In this document: one piece after another, positions 7,601-13,109 of the stretch
Position numbering within the stretch: the stretch's first letter is position 1
Layout: the number at the start of each line of letters is the position of its first letter
NCBI GenBank assembly: GCA_003244125.1
Contig: QHBL01000002.1
Location: 3,684 to 16,792 of the forward strand
Reading direction: 5' to 3'
Source of the DNA: Chthoniobacterales bacterium
GTDB lineage: Bacteria; Verrucomicrobiota; Verrucomicrobiae; Chthoniobacterales; UBA10450
Length of the DNA: 13,109 nt
Translations under genes and position numbers: made by a program
The notes under the pieces: generated by a model
What the model was told of the DNA's origin: nothing
What the model saw: only the letters and a program-made list of their open reading frames with translations
The model's database searches: none

Positions 7601-8608
7601 ATGAAGAGAGAAGACGAAGATACGCCGCGGAAGTATGTATTCATATGTGGGCTGCAGCGCAGTGGGACGAGCGTGCTTGCGCGGAATGTGGGTAGGTTGG
7701 AAGGTTGTACTAGCTTCAAGAACACGGGCGTCTTACAAGACGAAGGCCAGTACTTACAGGATGTTTATCCGCCGGATGGCGCCTATGGCGGGACAGGGTG
7801 GTATGGCTTAGACCCGCGCGCTCATCTGACCGAACAGTCTCCTTTGCTGACGCCGGACAATATCGAAAGATTGATGCGGAGTTGGCATGCACACTGGGAT
7901 GACGCCAAACCGATCTGCGTCGAAAAGACACCGGGCAACCTCATCATGACACGGTTCCTCCAGGCCGCTTTCCCAAATACCTATTTTATCGTGGTAAAAC
8001 GGCACCCGGTAGCGGTTAGTATGGCGACGCAACGGTGGAAAGTGAGCTTGAGCTCCTTGCACCACTTGTTCAAGCATTGGCTGCGATGTTACGACCTGTT
8101 CGAGCAAGATAAGGCTCACCTGAGTCGTGTCTTCGAACTACGGTACGAAGACTATATTAGTGATCCCACGACGTATCATGCCAGGATCGCCGATTTCATC
8201 GGAACGCGTGTTCCCGCGGAAGGGATGGAAGATGTTACCGATGTGCACAATAAGAAGTATCTCGCGCGATGGGAGGAACTACTGAACGTCTCACGTTTTC
8301 GTAAGTATTATCGGTATGTGGCAGCCAGGTTCGAGCCGGAGTTTGCCAGGCATGGATATTCCCTGGTCTCTTCGGCTATGTTTGGCGGTGAACGCCAGAA
8401 CATTCGAGCCTGGCACAGCCCCATGGGCGCGCTCTACTCTCTTGGAGCAGACAGCAGTGCATTCGTCTGCCGGGCCGCGCTTCGTTCACAGTGGTTTGCC
8501 AAGCGGCAGCTTCGCGGCTGCTTACCAGCGCGAATGAAGACAACGCTAAAGCAGATCGGAATGGCAGGCGGGAATACAGCGGCCTCGCAAGGCGGACACC
8601 CACGTTGA
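7601..8608 (+). CDS. Sulfotransferase family protein (third of three)
   Basis: A 335-residue sulfotransferase starting at ATG 7601, with GAGG at 7586-7589 upstream. The frame stays open back to 7271, but the extra 110 residues overlap the GT2 gene in another frame and resemble nothing, so they are not translated in this reading. The phosphosulfate-binding loop is YVFICGLQRSGTSVLA (12-27), nearly ideal for the bacterial group with QRSGTS. The 3'-phosphate-binding signature is FIVVKRHPVAVSMATQRW (129-146) with R134, P136 and S140. A helix ending FELRYEDYISDP supplies the RYED motif. The C-terminal 80 residues or so are basic and poorly conserved in appearance. It clearly differs from the other two sulfotransferases here, so it is not a recent duplicate. 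The last bases overlap the next gene in a TTGA. Confidence 0.88.
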   Translation: MKREDEDTPRKYVFICGLQRSGTSVLARNVGRLEGCTSFKNTGVLQDEGQYLQDVYPPDGAYGGTGWYGLDPRAHLTEQSPLLTPDNIERLMRSWHAHWDDAKPICVEKTPGNLIMTRFLQAAFPNTYFIVVKRHPVAVSMATQRWKVSLSSLHHLFKHWLRCYDLFEQDKAHLSRVFELRYEDYISDPTTYHARIADFIGTRVPAEGMEDVTDVHNKKYLARWEELLNVSRFRKYYRYVAARFEPEFARHGYSLVSSAMFGGERQNIRAWHSPMGALYSLGADSSAFVCRAALRSQWFAKRQLRGCLPARMKTTLKQIGMAGGNTAASQGGHPR

Positions 8609-9303
8609 CGAACTGCTCCGGCGTTCCTCATCAGCGGCTATGGGGCCTTGTCACCTTCCGCTGGCGATGGGGGTTGTCCTGGACCGGCTGGCTGCTTATG
8701 GCCGGTATCACGCTGCTCGGTAGCTACGTGCTATTTGTAAGTGTCTATCCCTTTCTCGCTGTAACTGATCGTGTGCCCGCCGACACTCTGGTCGTCGAAG
8801 GCTGGGTGCATGAATATGCGGCGCATGAAGCTGCGGCGGAGTATTATCGAGACGGTTACGCCCATTTACTTACCACGGGCGGACCAGTGGTGGGCAAGGG
8901 CGGTTATGTCAATGATTTTCAAACTTCAGCCAGCGTCGGCGCTGAGCTGTTGAAGAAGGCTGGTATTCCGTCAACATCGGTTCAAATGGTTCCTTCGCGT
9001 GTTATTGGCCGCGACCGTACCTTTAGTTCTGCCATAGCATTACGAGATTGGTTGGCGCAAAGGAACGTGATCATCAACAGCGTCAACGTGCTCACGGAAG
9101 ATGCTCACGCTCGGCGCACCAGACTACTTTTTCAGAAGGCGCTCGGGCCGAAAGTAAAGGTAGGTATCATCGCAGTGCGCAGCCCCGATTACGATGCAAA
9201 TCGCTGGTGGCGCTGTAGCGATGGGGTGCGCGAAGTTATTGGAGAAGCGATCGCTTACTTTTATGCGAAATTGCTTTTTCGACCGTCTACGAACAATACA
9301 TGA
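8605..9303 (+). CDS. Membrane-anchored DUF218 (YdcF/ElyC/SanA-like) protein
   Basis: A 232-residue protein with one N-terminal membrane span (about 28-51, GWLLMAGITLLGSYVLFVSVYP) and a following extracytoplasmic-looking domain. PADTLVVEGWVHEYAAHEAA (58-77), LLTTGGPVV, the helix ending AGIP and the segment NVLTEDAHARRTRLLFQKAL fit the DUF218 fold seen in E. coli SanA, ElyC and YdcF. Such proteins are linked to cell-envelope and peptidoglycan-precursor homeostasis, without a firmly known reaction. The chosen start is TTG 8605, overlapping the TGA of the sulfotransferase in TTGA, with purine-rich GGCGGA upstream; the open frame reaches back to 8491 but that part lies over the sulfotransferase end. 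It may monitor or process the glycan at the outer membrane side of the inner membrane (inference). Confidence 0.75.
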   Translation: MTNCSGVPHQRLWGLVTFRWRWGLSWTGWLLMAGITLLGSYVLFVSVYPFLAVTDRVPADTLVVEGWVHEYAAHEAAAEYYRDGYAHLLTTGGPVVGKGGYVNDFQTSASVGAELLKKAGIPSTSVQMVPSRVIGRDRTFSSAIALRDWLAQRNVIINSVNVLTEDAHARRTRLLFQKALGPKVKVGIIAVRSPDYDANRWWRCSDGVREVIGEAIAYFYAKLLFRPSTNNT

Positions 9304-9348
9304 CTTGGCGCAGCCAGTAGTCACGCCCTTGGCTACGCAAGCACCCAA

Positions 9349-10887
9349 ATGAACTTAGTTTCACAACCCCCTTCGCCTGCAACCGACGAGATGCCGGCTA
9401 AGTATGCCGAGTATTTCAAGACAGACCATGTCTTGCGAGACCTGCACCGGAGATCGTTTCGGGGTGGGGTAGTCACGGTCGCGGGCCAGACCGCGAATTT
9501 TTTCCTGCAAATGGGAGCGACCATAATTCTTGCTCGGCTCTTGCTCCCGCGTGATTTCGGTTTAATCGCAATGGTGACAGCGGTTACGGGATTTGTCGGG
9601 TTGTTCAAAGACTTAGGCCTGTCGGCAGCAACGGTTCAGCGGGCCGAAGTCACCCATGGACAGATATCATTCCTTTTTTGGATTAACCTGGCGCTGAGTG
9701 CAGCAGTAGCTCTTGTTGTAGTAGCCATTGCTCCTGCCATCGCCTGGTTCTACCACGAGTCGCGGCTGACATGGATAACGGCGTTGCTGTCGGTGAATTT
9801 TATTTTCAGTGGATTGACCGTCCAGCACCAGGCCTTGCTGCGTCGTAGAATGCAATTCAAAACACTGGCGACGATAGACGTTACTTCGAACGCCTTTGGT
9901 TTAGTCGTCGGTATCGTGACGGCGCTATTGGGCGCTAGTTATTGGTCGCTTGTCTGCCTTCGTTCGGCAACGACAGTGGCCAATTGTGTCCAGGCGTGGA
10001 TCAAATGTCAGTGGCGACCGGGATCGCTCCGACGCCGGGTAGGCGCTCGGCCAATGCTTGCTTTTGGCCGAAATCTCACGCTATTCAACGTGCTGAACTA
10101 CTTCACCCGTAACTTCGACAATGTGCTCATTGGCAGAGTTATTGGCGCAGGACCACTTGGAATTTATTCGAAAGCTTACGGGTTACTTTTACTTCCGGCC
10201 ACGCAAATCAATATACCTGTATCTGCCGTGCTCTTGCCGGGACTAAGTAGGCTGCAGGACAAACCGAAGGAGTATTTCGACCTTTTCATCAATGCGGCCA
10301 GAGCCCTCGCGCTTATCACCGTTCCCATCGTCGTGTTCTCTTTCTTTTTTGCGCGCGATATCGTCCTTGTCCTCCTTGGCCGCCGCTGGCTGCCGGTAGC
10401 ACCAATATTTCAGTTACTAGGCCCGGCTGCGCTGGTGGCCGCGATCGGGTCAACGCCGCATTGGCTGTGCCAGTCGCTCGGCCGGACTAATCGGCAGCTG
10501 CACTTTGCGCTGGTGTCGGCACCAATTACCGTTGCCGGCTTCGTTATCGGAATACACTGGGGCATCGCCGGGGTTGCGGCGAGCTTTAGCCTAACGTTCG
10601 GAATTCTGTACTGGGGCTTTGTTTGGTACGCGAGTCTCGACTCACCGGTGAGCTTCGCAGCGATACTGAGTAATTTCATGGCCGCCTTTATTCCAAGCAT
10701 AGCCGCGGCTCTCGTAGCCTCTGCTCTACGTCATTCGATTCTAGCGCATGCAGCTTCTGCTACCGCGTTTGTTCTGGGCGCGGCAATTTTTGTGCTTGGC
10801 TACCTTGCGTTCGCGGTTCTCTCATCGAAGAACCGTTCTCTTATGGTCGCGGGAGTCAGAGATATTCGCCAGACTCTTGGCTTATGA
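9349..10887 (+). CDS. Polysaccharide flippase, WzxC-like (MOP superfamily)
   Basis: A 512-residue integral membrane protein with about 12-14 hydrophobic spans across nearly its whole length. After a 35-residue cytoplasmic tail comes FRGGVVTVAGQTANFFLQ (37-54) and LARLLLPRDFGLIAM, the opening signature of the WzxC/polysaccharide biosynthesis branch of oligosaccharide flippases. Central segments NYFTRNFDNVLIGRVIG and GPLGIYSKAYGLLLLP are also typical. The family moves undecaprenyl-phosphate-linked repeat units from the cytoplasmic to the periplasmic face of the inner membrane. ATG 9349 follows the DUF218 gene by 45 nt. Its presence among glycosyltransferases indicates a Wzx/Wzy-type route, although no Wzy polymerase is in this window. 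Confidence 0.92.
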   Translation: MNLVSQPPSPATDEMPAKYAEYFKTDHVLRDLHRRSFRGGVVTVAGQTANFFLQMGATIILARLLLPRDFGLIAMVTAVTGFVGLFKDLGLSAATVQRAEVTHGQISFLFWINLALSAAVALVVVAIAPAIAWFYHESRLTWITALLSVNFIFSGLTVQHQALLRRRMQFKTLATIDVTSNAFGLVVGIVTALLGASYWSLVCLRSATTVANCVQAWIKCQWRPGSLRRRVGARPMLAFGRNLTLFNVLNYFTRNFDNVLIGRVIGAGPLGIYSKAYGLLLLPATQINIPVSAVLLPGLSRLQDKPKEYFDLFINAARALALITVPIVVFSFFFARDIVLVLLGRRWLPVAPIFQLLGPAALVAAIGSTPHWLCQSLGRTNRQLHFALVSAPITVAGFVIGIHWGIAGVAASFSLTFGILYWGFVWYASLDSPVSFAAILSNFMAAFIPSIAAALVASALRHSILAHAASATAFVLGAAIFVLGYLAFAVLSSKNRSLMVAGVRDIRQTLGL

Positions 10888-11002
10888 GTCAAGCTTACCT
10901 TTGCATTCCCTTGAGATCCTTTCTCGATTTGACCGGCAATTATCCTTCCCCGCTGCAAGACTTTTCGCACGACACGCCTGCGCGCCGGCCGGACCTGTGA
11001 GT

Positions 11003-12289
11003 ATGAACATCTGTATTGTTGGTCTTGGCTATGTTGGACTGCCGCTGGCGCTGCAATTCGCGCGTTCTGGGGCGACTGTCATCGGTCTCGATGTAGATCT
11101 CTCCAAGGTAACTTCCATCAATGCCGGTCAGAGTTACATTAAGCATGTACCGGCTGAAGTCATCGCGGCGGAGCTGCGGGCGGGAAGGTTGTCGGCTGCG
11201 GCTGAGTTTAGCCCTGTGCGCGAGGCGCAAGCAGTAATCATTTGCGTTCCGACACCACTTAGTAGGAATCGCGAGCCCGACATTTCCTATATACTCGAGA
11301 CTGCGCGAGCCATAGCTCCGCACCTTTCCAAGGGTACCCTCGTGGTGTTGGAGTCTACCACTTACCCAGGGACCACTGATGAAGATTTGCGCGCCGCGCT
11401 TGAACAGAACTCTGGACTTAAGGCCGGGTTGGATTTCCACCTCGCGTTCTCCCCTGAGAGAGAAGATCCAGGGAATCCGCATAGCGTCGTTGCCACCATC
11501 CCGAAGGTAGTAGGCGGCTTTACTCCGGCATGCCTGGAAAAGGCGGTGGCGTTATATTCCATCGCTCTCAAGCATGTTGTCCCGGTCTCGTCCTGCCGGG
11601 TAGCGGAGGCGGCGAAGCTACTCGAAAATATCTTCCGCAGTGTGAACATCGCCCTCGTTAACGAGCTCAAGCTTGTTTATGGCGCGATGGGGATTGACAT
11701 CTGGGAAGTGATTGAGGCGGCTAAGACCAAGCCGTTTGGGTTTATGCCGTTTTATCCGGGGCCGGGATTGGGTGGACATTGCATTCCCATCGATCCCTTT
11801 TATCTGACTTGGAAAGCTCGCGAATACGGCCGCCACACGCGTTTTATCGAGCTTGCCGGCGAGATAAACACGTCCATGCCTGAACATGTGGTGCGCCGTG
11901 TGGCGGACGCGTTGAATGAACACAAGAAAGCGGTCAAGGGCAGCAGGATTCTGATCGTTGGGCTGGCTTACAAGCCTAACGTCGATGATGAGCGCGAGTC
12001 GCCGAGCTATGTGCTGATGGATTTGCTGAATGAACGCGGTGCGCACGTGGAATACTACGATCCATACGTGCCCGTTATTCGCCCCACGCGCGAACATTCC
12101 CAATGGGCGGGCAAGAAATCGACTGGCTGGAGTGAGACAACGATCTCGGGGTTCGATGCCGTTCTCATTGCGACCAATCACGCGTGCCTCAATTACGAGG
12201 AACTCGCGGCCTGGGCAGAGTGCATCGTGGATACGCGCAACGCCATGGCGGGGATAAGGCCGGGCCGCGCGAAGATATGGAAAGCGTAA
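11003..12289 (+). CDS. wbpA: Nucleotide-sugar 6-dehydrogenase, UDP-GlcNAc/WbpA-like
   Basis: A 428-residue NAD-dependent enzyme oxidising the C6 hydroxyl of a UDP-sugar to a carboxylate, in two steps. It starts with the Rossmann motif IVGLGYVGLP (5-14), continues with CVPTPLSRNREPD and LESTTYPGTTDE, and has the middle helix AKLLENIFRSVNIALVNE with K205 and N209. The active-site loop PGPGLGGHCIPIDPFYLTWK holds the catalytic C260 and matches UDP-N-acetylglucosamine dehydrogenases such as WbpA more than UDP-glucose dehydrogenases. The C-terminal domain has VGLAYKPNVDDERESPS. The start is ATG 11003; GTG 10997 is an alternative two codons earlier, while the longer open frame to 10748 overlaps the flippase gene and is unlikely. 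It should supply the acidic sugar used by the glycosyltransferases. Exact substrate (GlcNAc or related) is a family inference. Confidence 0.9.
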   Translation: MNICIVGLGYVGLPLALQFARSGATVIGLDVDLSKVTSINAGQSYIKHVPAEVIAAELRAGRLSAAAEFSPVREAQAVIICVPTPLSRNREPDISYILETARAIAPHLSKGTLVVLESTTYPGTTDEDLRAALEQNSGLKAGLDFHLAFSPEREDPGNPHSVVATIPKVVGGFTPACLEKAVALYSIALKHVVPVSSCRVAEAAKLLENIFRSVNIALVNELKLVYGAMGIDIWEVIEAAKTKPFGFMPFYPGPGLGGHCIPIDPFYLTWKAREYGRHTRFIELAGEINTSMPEHVVRRVADALNEHKKAVKGSRILIVGLAYKPNVDDERESPSYVLMDLLNERGAHVEYYDPYVPVIRPTREHSQWAGKKSTGWSETTISGFDAVLIATNHACLNYEELAAWAECIVDTRNAMAGIRPGRAKIWKA

Positions 12290-12385
12290 CCGGATAGCCA
12301 CCTGCCGCGGCACTTATGGAATTTGCTCGCTCGCAGAAATAATCTTGTTCTCCACTCTGTATGCGCTAATTTCGCTGCGACTATT

Positions 12386-13090
12386 ATGACCACGAAAAAT
12401 CTTCCCCGGCTGCCCCACACCGCGTGCGGCTTTATCGCCCTCGGCCTCTTCCTCTTCGCTCCCTCGGTTTCGCACGCCGTTCCGATCAGCATCGACCTCG
12501 GTGCTGCGCCAAACATCACCTCACAGGTGCAGACGACCTTCAGCGATCTCAACGGCACGCTTCTCCAGGGCCAGAGCCTCTCTCTCGATTTCCTCTTCTC
12601 GAATGGCAAATTCGCGCGGCTTTTCAGCGTCACTAATCCGTCCTTCGCGGTCCTGATTACCCTGAATACCACTGGCTCTGGCGTGGTCGGATTTCTCGAT
12701 GGCACCGGCTATTTGCTCGACCAAAGTGGCAGCGCTCTTGGAAGCCCGGAGCTTCTGGGGAGCGCCTCGGGCAGCGACGGTACGATGTCGGTCGGTCTCT
12801 TTCCACTTCTCTCCGGTGAGTTCACTACACCATTGGATTTCTTCGGCGTTCATACTGACTTGATGCTCCCGAATAGCGGCTCAATCAGTATTACCGGGGG
12901 CGAGTTCCAGTTGGTCAGTGTAGGCGCGAACCGGCAGGATGTTTTCGGTATCGGCCCTGGCGTGCCGGCAGATATCGTTCCGGACTCGGGAAGCACTTTG
13001 CTGCTGGCTGGGTTGACGGCCGGAGTGCTCTTAATGGTGCGCCGGCAGCTGTTCCAGGCTGGCTGTGCGTTACAGAAAATCGCCTGTTAA
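12386..13090 (+). CDS. VPDSG-CTERM sorting-signal secreted protein
   Basis: A 234-residue protein with a Sec signal peptide: basic start (K4, R8), hydrophobic core GFIALGLFLF and a signal-peptidase site at about SHA|VP (31/32). The body is Ser-, Gly- and Leu-rich, beta-like, with no recognised domain. The C-terminus holds VPDSG (198-202), then a hydrophobic span (LLLAGLTAGVLLMV, 205-218) and RR (219-220). This tripartite layout is the VPDSG-CTERM sorting tail recognised by an exosortase that cleaves and transfers the protein to the surface, known mainly in Verrucomicrobiota. An extra 14-residue tail after the arginines (QLFQAGCALQKIAC) is longer than usual. The frame is open to 12323, but ATG 12386 is where the signal peptide begins. 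It lies 96 nt after the dehydrogenase and could have its own promoter. No exosortase is in the window. Confidence 0.8.
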   Translation: MTTKNLPRLPHTACGFIALGLFLFAPSVSHAVPISIDLGAAPNITSQVQTTFSDLNGTLLQGQSLSLDFLFSNGKFARLFSVTNPSFAVLITLNTTGSGVVGFLDGTGYLLDQSGSALGSPELLGSASGSDGTMSVGLFPLLSGEFTTPLDFFGVHTDLMLPNSGSISITGGEFQLVSVGANRQDVFGIGPGVPADIVPDSGSTLLLAGLTAGVLLMVRRQLFQAGCALQKIAC

Positions 13091-13109
13091 CTGACCCTTG
13101 GGCTTTTGG

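Noticed and set aside
10748..11002. N-terminal extension of the UDP-sugar dehydrogenase
   Set aside because: The family begins at the Rossmann strand, which starts at ATG 11003; the upstream part overlaps the flippase C-terminus.
10888..11002. Promoter in the 115-nt gap before the dehydrogenase (TTGAGA at 10911, TTGACC at 10929)
   Set aside because: No acceptable -10 box lies at 16-18 nt from either hexamer, so neither is a supported promoter.
12303..12312. TGCCGCGGCA palindrome after the dehydrogenase as a terminator
   Set aside because: It is a bare 10-bp palindrome without a usable loop or following T tract.
10940..12313. Long minus-strand open frames opposite the dehydrogenase (180 and 231 residues)
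   Set aside because: They are antisense to a well-supported gene and show arginine/histidine-rich translations with no recognisable motif, as expected of shadow frames.

Overview
The window is a compact, one-directional gene cluster on the + strand for building, decorating and exporting a surface or extracellular polysaccharide. It ends in a secreted protein with a VPDSG-CTERM sorting tail. That tail is a variant of PEP-CTERM known mainly from Verrucomicrobiota, so the best guess is a free-living (soil or water) member of that phylum, with moderate confidence. Base composition looks a little above half G+C by eye (not computed). No transposase, integrase, phage or CRISPR sequence is visible.

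Layout: (1) 2-472 is the 3' part of an acetyltransferase-like gene cut by the window edge. (2) 491-1480 encodes a first sulfotransferase. (3) 1514-1608 is a serine-type tRNA gene whose anticodon arm does not fold canonically. (4) 1660-3534 encodes an asparagine-synthetase-like protein whose glutaminase nucleophile (Cys2) is replaced by proline. (5) 3553-4254 encodes a second, short and divergent sulfotransferase. (6) 4267-7560 holds three glycosyltransferases of families GT9, GT4 and GT2. (7) 7601-8608 encodes a third sulfotransferase. (8) 8605-9303 encodes a membrane-anchored DUF218/YdcF-like protein, apparently translationally coupled through a TTGA overlap. (9) 9349-10887 encodes a WzxC-like flippase. 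(10) 11003-12289 encodes a UDP-sugar 6-dehydrogenase of the WbpA/UDP-GlcNAc type. (11) 12386-13090 encodes the VPDSG-CTERM protein.

Proposed joint role (inference): the dehydrogenase supplies a uronic-acid nucleotide sugar, and the three glycosyltransferases assemble a lipid-linked repeat unit. The sulfotransferases add sulfate from PAPS, and the Asn-synthetase-like and acetyltransferase-like proteins may add amide or acyl groups. The flippase carries the unit across the inner membrane. The product would be an acidic, possibly sulfated and amidated glycan. Missing from the window are the initiating sugar-phosphate transferase, a Wzy polymerase, Wza/Wzc export parts, PAPS-synthesis genes and the exosortase expected to process the VPDSG protein. 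The locus therefore probably continues on both sides or depends on genes elsewhere.

Most gaps between genes are under about 50 nt, including two overlaps, and no gene-free stretch exceeds 300 nt. No convincing promoter or rho-independent terminator was seen.
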